Shown here: one piece after another, positions 43,191 through 52,301 of the stretch | Layout of the letters: every line of letters starts with the position of its first letter | Position numbering within the stretch: the stretch's first letter is position 1 | Assembly (NCBI GenBank): GCA_042091915.1 | Contig: JBELGO010000001.1 | Location: forward strand, 39,912 to 103,911 | Direction of reading: 5' to 3' | Origin: LSUCC0057 sp042091915 | GTDB lineage: Bacteria > Pseudomonadota > Gammaproteobacteria > Pseudomonadales > Porticoccaceae | DNA length: 64,000 bases | Notes under the pieces: generated by a model | Seen by the model: only the letters and a program-made list of their open reading frames with translations | What the model was told of the DNA's origin: nothing | The model's database searches: none | Made by a program: the position numbers and the translations under genes

Positions 43191-44191
43191 GCGGGCTGCT
43201 CCTGTTTTTTCGCCTGCAAGGCTTGGTAGCGCTCTAGCGCTTCAGCCCCAATTGAGGGTTCAGCCAGCGGGAAGCCGCGCTCAGCGCGCGAGGCAAAGTA
43301 ACCCTCGGCAACTGCGCGAGCCAGTTTGCGAACACGCAAAATGTAGCGCTGTCGCTCGGTCACTGAGATCGCGTGGCGTGCATCGAGCAAATTAAACGTG
43401 TGGGAGGCTTTCATCACCATCTCATAGGCGGGCAATGGCAGTTTGTTATCAACCAGTTTCACTGCGTCGCGCTCGTACTGTTCAAAGCAGTTAAACAAAA
43501 AAGGCACATCGGCGTGCTCGAAGTTGTAAGTCGACTGCTCGACCTCGTTTTGATGAAAGACATCACCGTAGGTGACCGGACCATGCGGGCCCTGTGCCCA
43601 GATGAGGTCATAGACACTGTCGACTCCCTGCACATACATGGCCAGACGCTCCAACCCGTAGGTAATTTCGCCGGTGACTGGATAGCACTCGAGGCCGCCA
43701 GCTTGTTGGAAGTAAGTAAATTGCGATACCTCCATACCGTTCAGCCACACCTCCCAGCCGAGTCCCCAGGCGCCGAGAGTAGGAGACTCCCAGTTGTCCT
43801 CGACAAAGCGCACATCGTGGGTGAGCGTATCTATACCGAGCGCATTGAGCGATTGCAGGTAGAGCTCCTGAAAATCGTCAGGGGAGGGCTTCATGACGAC
43901 TTGAAACTGATAGTAGTGTTGCAGGCGATTGGGGTTTTCACCGTAGCGACCATCGGTGGGTCGGCGCGAGGGTTGCACGTAGGCACTGTTCCAGCGCTCA
44001 GGTCCAATGGCGCGCAAAAAAGTCGCGGGGTGGAATGTTCCGGCACCCACTTCCATGTCTAGAGGTTGCAAGACCACACAGCCTTGTTGCGCCCAAAATT
44101 GTTGCAGGCGCAAGATAAGTTCTTGAAAGGTGGCCGGTGCTGCTGCAGTGGCGCTAGGTGCAGAGTTTGAAGGGGAAGCAGGTGTCGTCAC
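43187..44191 (-). CDS. glyQ: glycine-tRNA ligase alpha subunit
   Basis: GlyQ is the catalytic small subunit of bacterial glycyl-tRNA synthetase. The 334-residue protein has an extended, low-complexity N-terminus (about 20 residues of Ala, Ser and Pro) before TFQELILRLQQFWAQQGCVV. It then has the class II blocks EVGAGTFHPATFLRAIGPE and YVQPSRRPTDGRYGENPNRL. An internal start would give a length closer to E. coli GlyQ (303), but no nearby ATG precedes the conserved part, so I keep this start. Confidence 0.96.
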   Translation of the reverse strand: MTTPASPSNSAPSATAAAPATFQELILRLQQFWAQQGCVVLQPLDMEVGAGTFHPATFLRAIGPERWNSAYVQPSRRPTDGRYGENPNRLQHYYQFQVVMKPSPDDFQELYLQSLNALGIDTLTHDVRFVEDNWESPTLGAWGLGWEVWLNGMEVSQFTYFQQAGGLECYPVTGEITYGLERLAMYVQGVDSVYDLIWAQGPHGPVTYGDVFHQNEVEQSTYNFEHADVPFLFNCFEQYERDAVKLVDNKLPLPAYEMVMKASHTFNLLDARHAISVTERQRYILRVRKLARAVAEGYFASRAERGFPLAEPSIGAEALERYQALQAKKQEQPA

Positions 44192-44222
44192 AGGGATCGC
44201 TCTCTAAAAAAATACGCTGACA

Positions 44223-44251
44223 ATTATACGGGGGTAGTACGATAAAGAAAG
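44223..44251 (-). promoter_or_regulatory. predicted glyQ promoter
   Basis: A perfect -10 TATAAT at 44223-44228 on the minus strand lies about 30 bases before glyQ, with a weak -35 CTTTCT at 44246-44251. A second perfect TATAAT at 44298-44303 faces the acyltransferase on the plus strand but lacks a recognisable -35. Confidence 0.4.
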
Positions 44252-44362
44252 GTGCGGCAGTAGTTTTGTCAGTGCGCCAAAGCGGTGGTTTAACCGCTAT
44301 AATGGCTGGCAACCGGAAACCCGATCGACCCTTTACACCGCCTTTCTGAGCAGGAGCTGTGT

Positions 44363-45250
44363 GTGACACGAGAACACTTAATTATCTTCCCGCTGCGCCT
44401 GCTAGGCTGGTTGCCACTGAGTCTGTTGCGCAGTCTGGGCTCACTATTGGGCTGGCTGCTCTACCGCAGTAACAGCGCGACAGTGCGAGTTATGCGCTGC
44501 AATATTGCACTCTGTTTTCCCGAGTTGACCGCCGAACAACAAGAGCAGCGAGTAAAGGCGCGGGCGCGCGATTTGACGACTCTGTTCTTTGAAACTCTCG
44601 CGGTCTGGAACCGCTCGCCGGCCTGGTTGGCGCGACATATTGTCGATTTATCGGGTGTCGACCAGCTTGAAGCCGCTATAGCAGAGAGAAAGGGGGTGGT
44701 GCTAATTGCGCCGCACCACGGCAACTGGGAAGTGATAGGTATGTGGGCAGCTCAGCGCGCAGCGATGACTTCGCTCTACGACCCGCCCAGCTCTAAAGCG
44801 TTTCATGATTGGATCAAGTCTGCCCGCGAGAGGATTGGTGCCAAGGTGTTGCCGACCGATGTGCGCGGTGTTGCCGGAGTGATCAAAGCGTTAAAGCGCG
44901 GAGAGATCACCGGAATATTGCCAGATCAACAACCGCCAGCCACCAGCGGTGAATTTGCGCCATTTTTTGGACATCCCGCGCGCACCATGACGCTGGTCGG
45001 TAATCTGCTCAAGCGCACAGAGGCCAATGCGTTTATGGTCTCAGCGGTGCGTGTCAAAGGGGGCTGGGCGCTGCATGCACTGCCACCAAACGAGCAGCTC
45101 TGGTCTGCTGATCAAGACGCTTCTTTGGCGGCTTTAAACCAAGGCGTCGAGGCGATAATCGATTTGGCGCCCGAGCAGTATCAGTGGGAGTACAAGCGTT
45201 TTCGAGCCCAACCGGCTGGCTCGCCAAGCCTCTACCCATCGCGCTGGTGA
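44363..45250 (+). CDS. lysophospholipid acyltransferase family protein (LpxL/HtrB-like)
   Basis: The protein resembles the late acyltransferases that add secondary acyl chains to lipid A. It has 295 residues, an N-terminal membrane anchor (about 8-33), the active-site block PHHGNWEVIGMWAAQR (His-x4-Glu) and GILPDQQPPATSGEFAPFFG, the characteristic substrate-site region. Whether it is LpxL, LpxM or a more distant relative is not decidable from the sequence alone. The start is GTG, and it is divergent from glyQ. Confidence 0.9.
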   Translation: MTREHLIIFPLRLLGWLPLSLLRSLGSLLGWLLYRSNSATVRVMRCNIALCFPELTAEQQEQRVKARARDLTTLFFETLAVWNRSPAWLARHIVDLSGVDQLEAAIAERKGVVLIAPHHGNWEVIGMWAAQRAAMTSLYDPPSSKAFHDWIKSARERIGAKVLPTDVRGVAGVIKALKRGEITGILPDQQPPATSGEFAPFFGHPARTMTLVGNLLKRTEANAFMVSAVRVKGGWALHALPPNEQLWSADQDASLAALNQGVEAIIDLAPEQYQWEYKRFRAQPAGSPSLYPSRW

Positions 45251-45299
45251 GCGGTGCGCTGCAAATTCAATAACGGCTGAACAGTGACAGGAGAGTGCG

Positions 45300-46217
45300 A
45301 TGAAATTTGACAATATCTTGCAAACTATTGGCGATACACCGGTTGTGCGCCTAAACCGTCTGTTTGATGATCGCATAGAGGCTTGGATGAAAGTCGAGCG
45401 GTTTAATCCCGGTTCAAGCATTAAGGATCGTATTGCGCTGGCCATGATCGAGACCGCCGAGCGCGATGGTCTGTTGCGCGAAGATACCACCATTATTGAG
45501 CCAACGTCCGGCAATACCGGTATCGGTTTGGCGATGGTCTGTGCGGTGAAAGGTTACCGTTTAATTTTGACTATGCCCGAATCGATGTCGATAGAGCGAC
45601 GCAAAATATTGAAAGCCTACGGTGCTGAGCTGGTTTTGACCGCCAAAGAGCTGGGGATGGGTGGCGCTATTGCCGAGGCCGATAAGTTGTCCGCAGCCAC
45701 TGCCAATAGCTGGGTGCCTTCACAGTTCGCTAATCCAGCCAACTCTGAAGTGCATCGTTTGACCACGGCGCGCGAGATTCTTGCCGACTTTCCCGAGGGT
45801 CTCGACTACATCATTACCGGTGTCGGCACTGGCGGCCATATCACTGGAGTAGCCGAGGCACTCAAACCGCACTGGCCCGATCTCAAGGTCATAGCGGTAG
45901 AACCTGCGGCTTCCCCGGTATTGAGTGGCGGCGCCAAGGGGCTGCATCGCCTGCAGGGCATTGGCGCTGGATTTGTACCAGAGGTCTACAACGCCGAGTG
46001 TGTCGACGGCGTTATCGGTGTGGATGAGGGCGACGCCTTTGCTATGACGGTGCGCGCAGCCAAAGAAGAGGGGCTGTTGGTGGGTATTTCTTCAGGGGCT
46101 TCACTGGCGGCTGTTGCCGATTGTGCACCGCAGTTGCCGGCCGGCAGCAAAGTCTTAGTGTTTAGTTACGATACAGGTGAACGTTATCTCTCCATTGACG
46201 ACCTGTTTCAGGGCTGA
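45300..46217 (+). CDS. cysK: cysteine synthase A (O-acetylserine sulfhydrylase)
   Basis: The enzyme makes cysteine from O-acetylserine and sulfide using pyridoxal phosphate. The 305-residue protein has NPGSSIKDRIAL with the PLP lysine at residue 42, the substrate loop EPTSGNTGIGLA and the phosphate-cradle loop GVGTGGHITGV. The block HRLQGIGAGFVPEV favours CysK over CysM. It stands between the acyltransferase and ubiC on the plus strand; no cys regulatory element is evident. Confidence 0.93.
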   Translation: MKFDNILQTIGDTPVVRLNRLFDDRIEAWMKVERFNPGSSIKDRIALAMIETAERDGLLREDTTIIEPTSGNTGIGLAMVCAVKGYRLILTMPESMSIERRKILKAYGAELVLTAKELGMGGAIAEADKLSAATANSWVPSQFANPANSEVHRLTTAREILADFPEGLDYIITGVGTGGHITGVAEALKPHWPDLKVIAVEPAASPVLSGGAKGLHRLQGIGAGFVPEVYNAECVDGVIGVDEGDAFAMTVRAAKEEGLLVGISSGASLAAVADCAPQLPAGSKVLVFSYDTGERYLSIDDLFQG

Positions 46218-46241
46218 ACAGCGCGACAAGGCAACTGACCA

Positions 46242-46832
46242 TTGAACGATTTGAGTAGACCGCAAAACTGGGGCCTGCAAGTTCCCTTGTGCCGGCAGAG
46301 CTACAGCGCACTGGATTGGGTTGGCGGTGCCAGCCTGTTCGCTGTGCCACCGCTGTGGCGCAGTTGGTTGTCAGCCAATCAGTCGCTTACCGCACAGTTA
46401 AAAAAACTCTCCGCAGGAGATTTTAGGGTCGAGCTGTTGCGCCAAGAGATAGCCCAACCGCACGCAGATGAGCGCTCTCAGCTCAACTTAGCCCCACGCC
46501 AATTGGCCATGATTCGCGAGGTTTTACTGTACGGCTGTGGTCGGCCGTGGGTATTGGCTCGCACCGTAGTGCCGCTCGCTACGCTCTCCGGCCCGCTAGC
46601 TCATTTGCGCCGTTTGGGAACACGCCCGCTCGGTGAGGCACTGTTTGCGCAGCGCTCTCTGCAGCGCTCGGGCTTTGAGTTCGCCGACTGCCGAAATCTG
46701 CACTTTGAGGTTCCAGCACACTACGGCCGGCGCTCCAGATTTACCGTTGCACAGCGGCCGCTACTGGTCGCCGAAATATTCTTAGAGCCGTTCTCAAAAA
46801 AAATAAAAGACAAAGAAGAAAGCATTACATGA
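46242..46832 (+). CDS. ubiC: chorismate-pyruvate lyase
   Basis: UbiC converts chorismate to 4-hydroxybenzoate, the first committed step of ubiquinone synthesis. The 196-residue protein has the family blocks REVLLYGCGRPWVLARTVVP and LAHLRRLGTRPLGEALF, containing the arginine and glutamate residues that hold the aromatic product. The start appears to be a TTG preceded by AAGG. The stop overlaps the ATG of ubiA (ATGA), so the first two enzymes of the pathway are coupled. Confidence 0.94.
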   Translation: MNDLSRPQNWGLQVPLCRQSYSALDWVGGASLFAVPPLWRSWLSANQSLTAQLKKLSAGDFRVELLRQEIAQPHADERSQLNLAPRQLAMIREVLLYGCGRPWVLARTVVPLATLSGPLAHLRRLGTRPLGEALFAQRSLQRSGFEFADCRNLHFEVPAHYGRRSRFTVAQRPLLVAEIFLEPFSKKIKDKEESIT

Positions 46833-47722
46833 AAGTAAGCACTTACTTAAAAACTAACCCTTGGATCCGTCTGATGCGCTTAGATCGGCCAATAGGCACT
46901 TATCTATTGTTGTGGCCGGCGGGTTGGGCCGTGCTTTTAACCACTGCCGGTCAGCCGGATATGGCACTTGTCGGTGTGGTGGCCGCGGGTGTTTTGGTGA
47001 TGCGCGCCGCCGGCTGTGTCGTCAACGATTTCGCAGACCGCCACTGGGACGGCGAGGTCGAGCGGACGGCGCTGAGGCCACTGGCAAGTGGTGAGATCGC
47101 CCCGCGCGCAGCGCTATTGCTGTTTTTCTCGCTGCTCTTGGTGGCACTGCTATTGGTTTTGAGTGCCGGCTCTAGCGAGACTTTGTGGTGGGCGGCTGCC
47201 GGTGCGGCACTGACTGCACTCTACCCGTTTTGCAAACGTTTCACCCATCTGCCGCAGCTGATACTGGGGCTCTGTTGGGCCTGGTGCGTGCCGATTATCT
47301 TTTCACTGCAAGGTGACATGGCGTCGCGCAGCCTCTTCGATGTGGTGCCACTGTTTGTAGCCGTACTGCTCTGGACTATCGCGTTTGATACTTTTTACGC
47401 TATGGTCGATCGCGATGACGATCTGCGTGTAGGGATAAAATCGACAGCTGTCTGGGCAGGTCACAGAGATCTCTGGCTGATCGGCTTGTGTCAATTGGGC
47501 GCTCTGGTGGCCCTGGCTGCGGCTGGCTATCACTATCAGCGCGGTGGATTTTTTGCCCTCGGCGCAGCGGTCGCCGCTGGGCTATTTATGCGCCAGCTGT
47601 GGTGGGCGCGCGGGCGCGACAGAGAAGCTTGTTTTAAAGCGTTCCTGAATAACCACTGGGTTGGCTTGTGGTTGTTCGTGATGCTGTTGGCCGATTACCG
47701 CTGGGAGATGGTTGGCAGTTAA
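46829..47722 (+). CDS. ubiA: 4-hydroxybenzoate octaprenyltransferase
   Basis: UbiA attaches the isoprenoid tail to 4-hydroxybenzoate in the inner membrane. The 297-residue protein has about eight or nine membrane segments. Its two aspartate-rich Mg2+-prenyl-diphosphate sites are CVVNDFADRHWDGEVERT and DTFYAMVDRDDDLRVGIKST. The sequence RLDRPIGTYLLLWP near the start is typical. Its stop overlaps the yaaA stop on the other strand by four bases. Confidence 0.96.
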   Translation: MKVSTYLKTNPWIRLMRLDRPIGTYLLLWPAGWAVLLTTAGQPDMALVGVVAAGVLVMRAAGCVVNDFADRHWDGEVERTALRPLASGEIAPRAALLLFFSLLLVALLLVLSAGSSETLWWAAAGAALTALYPFCKRFTHLPQLILGLCWAWCVPIIFSLQGDMASRSLFDVVPLFVAVLLWTIAFDTFYAMVDRDDDLRVGIKSTAVWAGHRDLWLIGLCQLGALVALAAAGYHYQRGGFFALGAAVAAGLFMRQLWWARGRDREACFKAFLNNHWVGLWLFVMLLADYRWEMVGS

Positions 47723-48501
47723 CCGGGATCGCGACAAAACGCCGGCTTGCCAGGCTTGCTCATGGCGTCGCTGTAGCGGTAGCCGTCGAGGTCAAAATCC
47801 AGCAGCTGTTGGCTCTCTGTGAGACGATTTTTGATGATATAGGCGGCCATCGAGCCGCGCGCACGCTTGGCGTAAAAGCTAATTATTTTATATTCGCCGT
47901 TTTTGCGGTCGTAGAACTGCGGTGTGATCAGCGCGCCATCGAGTTGTGCAGGTTTGACTGCGCTGAAGTATTCGTTGGAGGCCAAATTTACCACAACCCC
48001 GTGTTGGCTCTCTGCGCAGGTCTGGTTGAGTTGTGCAGTGATCGCATCGCCCCAAAACTGGTAGAGATTGTTGCCGCGTTGATTGACAAATTTAGTGCCC
48101 ATCTCCAATCGGTAGGGCTGCATCAGATCGAGCGGTCGCAGTACTCCATAGAGCCCTGAGAGAATGCGCAGGTGTTGCTGAGCCCATTGGAGTTCTTCGG
48201 TCGACAACTGGTTGGCATCGAGTCCCTGATAGACGTCACCCTGGAATGCGAACAGCGCCGGTTGGGCATTATCGTGGGTAAAAGGTTCTGACCAAGTTTG
48301 AAAGCGCTCGAAATTGAGTGTCGCCAGCTTGTCGCTCAATTTCATTAATCCGCCGACCTCAGCCGGTGTTAGCTGTTGCAATTGATCGATGAGCTCGCGC
48401 GACGCATCGAGCATTTGCGGCTGTGTTGCCGCCGGAAAGTTCTCCGGCCATGGGCTGGGATGGCTGTCGAGTTTTTTTGCAGGAGAGATTACTATCAACA
48501 T
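47719..48501 (-). CDS. yaaA: peroxide stress protein YaaA (DUF328)
   Basis: YaaA-family proteins lower intracellular free iron during peroxide stress and bind DNA. The 260-residue protein begins MLIVISPAKKLDS and contains the family blocks LSGLYGVLRPLDLMQPYRLE and YAKRARGSMAAYIIKNRL, matching E. coli YaaA (258). It is a single minus-strand gene, convergent with ubiA and divergent from the M48 protease gene. No OxyR site was recognised. Confidence 0.93.
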   Translation of the reverse strand: MLIVISPAKKLDSHPSPWPENFPAATQPQMLDASRELIDQLQQLTPAEVGGLMKLSDKLATLNFERFQTWSEPFTHDNAQPALFAFQGDVYQGLDANQLSTEELQWAQQHLRILSGLYGVLRPLDLMQPYRLEMGTKFVNQRGNNLYQFWGDAITAQLNQTCAESQHGVVVNLASNEYFSAVKPAQLDGALITPQFYDRKNGEYKIISFYAKRARGSMAAYIIKNRLTESQQLLDFDLDGYRYSDAMSKPGKPAFCRDPG

Positions 48502-48545
48502 AGCGGAGTCCTTAGCGGATGTTTCGGCGCAACAGTGAGGCTTCT

Positions 48546-48574
48546 ATTATAGTCGCGCAGGTCGCCAGTTAAAG
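48546..48574 (-). promoter_or_regulatory. predicted yaaA promoter
   Basis: A perfect -10 TATAAT at 48546-48551 on the minus strand has a weak -35 CTTTAA at 48569-48574, 17 bases away. It lies in the 112-base gap between the divergent yaaA and the M48 protease gene. Confidence 0.4.
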
Positions 48575-48613
48575 GGGGACGTGAGTGCATATTAAATCGT
48601 CAAGGAGAGAGCA

Positions 48614-49906
48614 ATGCAGCGAATAGAAGAGGTCAGCCGAGCGTTACAGCGCGGCTTAGTCGCGATCGTTGTCGGCGCAGCCTTGACAGCCTGCGCAGTA
48701 AACCCAGTCACCGGAGAGCGCGAGTTGGCACTGGTCAGCGAAGCACAAGAAATTGAGCTGGGTCGAGCTAACTACGCCAACTACCGTCAGCAACAAGGCG
48801 GTGATTATACGCTCCAACCTGAGTTGAGCGACTATGTGGCGGATGTAGGGGCGCGGTTGGCCGCCTTCAGTGACAGGCCTGATCTGCCCTATGAGTTTGT
48901 GGTTCTCAATAACCCCACCGCCAATGCTTGGGCGCTACCCGGTGGCAAAATCGCTATTAATAGCGGCTTGTTGCGCCACCTTCGCGACGAGGCGCAGTTG
49001 GCCGCGGTCATCGGCCATGAAATTATCCATGCGGCGGCGCGCCACGGCGCTGCACAGATGAGCCGTTCAATGTTGCTCAATGTGGGGCTGGCAGCCATCG
49101 CGGCGGGAACTGAGGGGCAAGCTGCTGAGTGGTTGGGTACCGCCTCGCAGTATGGCGCAGCGGTTTGGATGGCTCGCTATGGCCGTGCGGACGAGCTCGA
49201 GTCTGACTATCACGGCATTAAATTAATGGTTGCCGCCGGCTACGACCCACTCGCTGCAGTAGAGTTGCAAGAGACCTTTGTTGAGCTCAGCGAAGCGCGC
49301 AGCAACGACTTCATCTCAGCGCTGTTTGCCAGCCATCCACCCTCGCAGGCGCGCGTCGATGCCAATCGCCAGCAGGTAGCAGAGCTTGGTGTGGCCGGTG
49401 AGCGCTACCGGCAGAGATACGAGCGTATGACCGCAGCGTTAACTGCCGCAGAACCCGCCTATTTGGCGGCTGAAGAGGCGGGTAAATTGCTCCGTCAAAA
49501 AGAGTATGACCAAGCGCTGGTGAAGAGCTCAGTAGCGGTAGAGCTACTGCCACAGCAGGGGCAGTTTTGGTTGTTGCGCGCAGCCATTTGGCGAGGCTTA
49601 GAGCGGCCTGATAAGGCTGAAAAAGCCCTCACTACCGCTATCCGCAAAACCCCCAAATACTTCCTGCCCTATTTGCAGCGAGCGCAGTTGCGTTGGCAGC
49701 GCGACGCAATCAGTGAAGCTGCCGCAGATTACCGCGACAGCTTCTCCCGCTTGCAGACAGCTCAAGCCGCTTACTATTTGGGGGTGATCGCACAGCGACG
49801 CGGTGATCAAGCCACTGCAGAGAGTTATTTCAGCCAGGCGGTAAAACTGGGGGGCGAGTACGGCCAGCGCGCTGCAGAGCAGAGAGCACAGTTGCGCCAA
49901 CCCTGA
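48614..49906 (+). CDS. M48 family metalloprotease with TPR domain, BepA-like lipoprotein
   Basis: The 430-residue protein has a lipoprotein signal ending LTAC at about residue 27 and the block NPVTGERELALVSEAQEIEL seen in BepA/LoiP-type proteases. The zinc site is VIGHEIIHAAARHGA (H-E-x-x-H), with the third ligand in ELESDYHGIKLM. The C-terminal 150 residues form tetratricopeptide repeats (for example LLRQKEYDQALVKSSVAVEL). BepA helps assemble or degrade outer-membrane proteins such as LptD; a similar role here is inference. The E. coli protein is 487 residues. Confidence 0.92.
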   Translation: MQRIEEVSRALQRGLVAIVVGAALTACAVNPVTGERELALVSEAQEIELGRANYANYRQQQGGDYTLQPELSDYVADVGARLAAFSDRPDLPYEFVVLNNPTANAWALPGGKIAINSGLLRHLRDEAQLAAVIGHEIIHAAARHGAAQMSRSMLLNVGLAAIAAGTEGQAAEWLGTASQYGAAVWMARYGRADELESDYHGIKLMVAAGYDPLAAVELQETFVELSEARSNDFISALFASHPPSQARVDANRQQVAELGVAGERYRQRYERMTAALTAAEPAYLAAEEAGKLLRQKEYDQALVKSSVAVELLPQQGQFWLLRAAIWRGLERPDKAEKALTTAIRKTPKYFLPYLQRAQLRWQRDAISEAAADYRDSFSRLQTAQAAYYLGVIAQRRGDQATAESYFSQAVKLGGEYGQRAAEQRAQLRQP

Positions 49907-49956
49907 TTGGCGTACAATACTCACCGATTAGATAAGACCATGTAAGGATCACGATA

Positions 49957-50538
49957 TTGAAAAGTGGCAATTTGGCCGGCACGGCGATGCCGGTGCGCTG
50001 GCTGTTAGTTGTTTCACAGCAGTTGCGCGGGTTGATCGACCGATTGGGTGCGCTATTGGGTTGGCTAGTTTTGGCTATGGCTGTAACGACTGCCACAGTT
50101 GTCGTGTTGCGCTATTTCTTTGAAATAGGCTCGATCGCTCTGCAAGAGAGCGTCACTTATCTGCACGCCACCGTGTTTATGTTGGGTGCGGCCTATGCGG
50201 CTCAGCGCGATCAACATGTGCGCGTGGATATTTTCTATCGCAGTTTTAGCCGTCGCAGACAGCTTTGGGTCAACCTGATCGGCACACTACTGTTTTTGCT
50301 GCCGGTGATGGGTTTGTTGTTTTGGTTTGCCTGGGACTATGTCTTGGCGAGTTGGGCGATGGCTGAGCGCTCTAGCGATAGCGGTGGGCTAGCTTACCGG
50401 TATATGTTGAAAAGCTTGTTGCTGGCATTGCCGCTGCTGATGACTCTGCATGCCTTGGTGACGTTGATTGAAACAGCGTTACAACTGCTCGGGGCGACCG
50501 AGCCGAAACAGTCGACGCGCAGTGAGGTAACACTGTGA
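49957..50538 (+). CDS. dctQ: TRAP transporter small membrane subunit (DctQ family)
   Basis: The 193-residue protein has four membrane segments and the DctQ family feature of tyrosine, valine and arginine around YAAQRDQHVRVDIFYRSFSR. It forms the small subunit that joins DctM and docks the binding protein. The start is TTG behind AAGGATC. The stop overlaps the GTG of dctM. No binding-protein gene adjoins; the DctP-family lipoprotein gene at 4999-6108 is the only one in the window. Confidence 0.88.
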   Translation: MKSGNLAGTAMPVRWLLVVSQQLRGLIDRLGALLGWLVLAMAVTTATVVVLRYFFEIGSIALQESVTYLHATVFMLGAAYAAQRDQHVRVDIFYRSFSRRRQLWVNLIGTLLFLLPVMGLLFWFAWDYVLASWAMAERSSDSGGLAYRYMLKSLLLALPLLMTLHALVTLIETALQLLGATEPKQSTRSEVTL

Positions 50539-51899
50539 TGGCGGAGTGGATCCCACTGTTCATGTTCGTTTGTGTCTGTGTCACTCTGCTGCTCGGCTAC
50601 CCAGTCGCACTGACTCTCAGTGGTACAGCGCTACTTTTTGCAGCAGGCGGCTTGGCGAGTGGTTACTTTGATAGCGCTTATCTGCACGCGCTGCCGAGCC
50701 GAGTCTTTGGTGTCATGGAAAATACCACGCTCATTGCTGTACCGCTGTTTGTGTTGATGGGAGTGATGCTGGAAAAATCAAAACTGGCCGAGGAGCTGCT
50801 CGGTGCGATGAGTGAACTGCTCGGCGGCTTGCGCAGTGGGCTGCCGCTGTCAGTGTTAGTGGTCGGGACATTGTTGGCAGCTAGTACCGGTATCGTGGGT
50901 GCAACGGTTGTCACTATGGGTTTGATGTCGCTGCCAAGCCTGCGCGCGCGCGGTTATAGCGATAGTGCGGCGACTGGCATGATCTGTGCCACAGGAACGC
51001 TGGGACAAATTATTCCACCCTCAATAGCACTGGTACTGCTCGGTGATATTCTCTCAACCGCCTATCAGCAAGCCCAACTGAATATGGGCGTCTTTAACCC
51101 CAAGACGGTCTCTGTGGGTGATCTATTTGTCGGCGCGCTGCTGCCTGGGGCGGTGCTGGTATTGATGTATGGCCTCTACTTAACTGTATTTGTGCGCCCC
51201 GATAAGTCGGTGGCACTGCCGGCACCCAAATACCCCAGTTTGCCGCGACTACTGGCGACACTAGCCCCACCGATTATTTTAATTGCGGCAGTTTTGGGCT
51301 CGATATTGGCCGGCGCCGCCACACCAACTGAAGCCGCTGGTGTGGGTGCAGTCGGCGCCATGCTGCTGGCATTGGCCAAACGCCAGCTCGACTTTAAACG
51401 CTTAACTGAAGTGCTGCGCAGTACCGTCGAAGTGACGGCTATGGTATTTCTCATTTTAATCGGCGCAGCGCTGTTCTCATTGGTGTTTCGGGGCTTCGGT
51501 GGAGAAGAGTTAGTCAGTGGCTACTTCAATGCGATGCCCGGGGGCACAACGGGCGCGCTGCTAGTGGTGATGGTGGTCATTTTTTTACTCGGCTTTATCC
51601 TCGATTTTATCGAGATTACCTATGTGGTTATCCCCATTGTCGGGCCTATTTTGTTAGCCATGGGTGTCGACCCCATCTGGCTCGGCGTAATGGTGGCGAT
51701 CAATTTGCAGACCTCTTTTTTAACGCCACCGTTTGGCTTTGCACTGTTTTATCTGCGCGGTGTGGCGCCAGCGGATATTTCTACGCCGGCAATTTACCGC
51801 GGTGTTATGCCGTTTATCGCCATTCAACTGCTACTTCTAACGCTCCTGGCGGTATGGCCTGAGCTGGCGACCTGGCTGCCAAATTTAATCTACGCCTAA
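50535..51899 (+). CDS. dctM: TRAP transporter large membrane subunit (DctM family)
   Basis: DctM is the ion-coupled translocation subunit of TRAP transporters. The 454-residue protein has about twelve membrane segments and the family blocks MGVMLEKSKLAEELLGAM, STGIVGATVVTMGLMSLP and GTLGQIIPPSIALVLLGDIL. The conserved ending LTPPFGFALFYLRGVAP is present. A GTG at 50535 overlaps dctQ, and an ATG three bases later is an alternative start. The substrate is unknown; the large-carboxylate branch (FcbT/TakM-like) is likely. Confidence 0.93.
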   Translation: MMAEWIPLFMFVCVCVTLLLGYPVALTLSGTALLFAAGGLASGYFDSAYLHALPSRVFGVMENTTLIAVPLFVLMGVMLEKSKLAEELLGAMSELLGGLRSGLPLSVLVVGTLLAASTGIVGATVVTMGLMSLPSLRARGYSDSAATGMICATGTLGQIIPPSIALVLLGDILSTAYQQAQLNMGVFNPKTVSVGDLFVGALLPGAVLVLMYGLYLTVFVRPDKSVALPAPKYPSLPRLLATLAPPIILIAAVLGSILAGAATPTEAAGVGAVGAMLLALAKRQLDFKRLTEVLRSTVEVTAMVFLILIGAALFSLVFRGFGGEELVSGYFNAMPGGTTGALLVVMVVIFLLGFILDFIEITYVVIPIVGPILLAMGVDPIWLGVMVAINLQTSFLTPPFGFALFYLRGVAPADISTPAIYRGVMPFIAIQLLLLTLLAVWPELATWLPNLIYA

Positions 51900-51911
51900 T
51901 TAGAGGTTTAT

Positions 51912-52301
51912 ATGACTGACCAAGAACATCAGCCGAGAGGCGAGCTTCTACTGCAGACGGTAGCGATGCCCAAAGAGACCAACACCAACGGCGATATTTT
52001 TGGCGGCTGGCTACTCAGCCAGATGGATATAGCGGGAGGAGTAATGGCCGAGCGGATTGCCAAAGGGCGCACGGCTACAGTAGCGATTTCGAGTATGTCG
52101 TTTTTGCGGCCGGTGCCTGTTGGCGGCATCATAAGCTGTTACGGGCAAGTGCTGTCGGTCGGCCGCAGCTCTATCAAACTAGCACTGGCGGTTTGGTGTC
52201 AACCGCGCGGCAGTGAGGAGCTACACCGTGTCACCGAGGGCGAATTTGTCTTTGTCGCCATTGACGAGAATGGCCACTCGCGACCGGTAGTGGGCGATTA
52301 A
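51912..52301 (+). CDS. yciA: acyl-CoA thioesterase, YciA type
   Basis: The 129-residue hot-dog protein hydrolyses acyl-CoA. It has the block PKETNTNGDIFGGWLLSQMD with the catalytic aspartate, followed by GGVMAERIAKGRTATVAISS. Length matches E. coli YciA (132). It is 12 bases after dctM and may share its transcript. Its stop overlaps the stop of the opposite-strand hydrolase by four bases. Confidence 0.93.
   Translation: MTDQEHQPRGELLLQTVAMPKETNTNGDIFGGWLLSQMDIAGGVMAERIAKGRTATVAISSMSFLRPVPVGGIISCYGQVLSVGRSSIKLALAVWCQPRGSEELHRVTEGEFVFVAIDENGHSRPVVGD

Noticed and set aside
43373..44062. 229-codon plus-strand frame opposite glyQ
   Set aside because: Antisense shadow of a conserved synthetase subunit.
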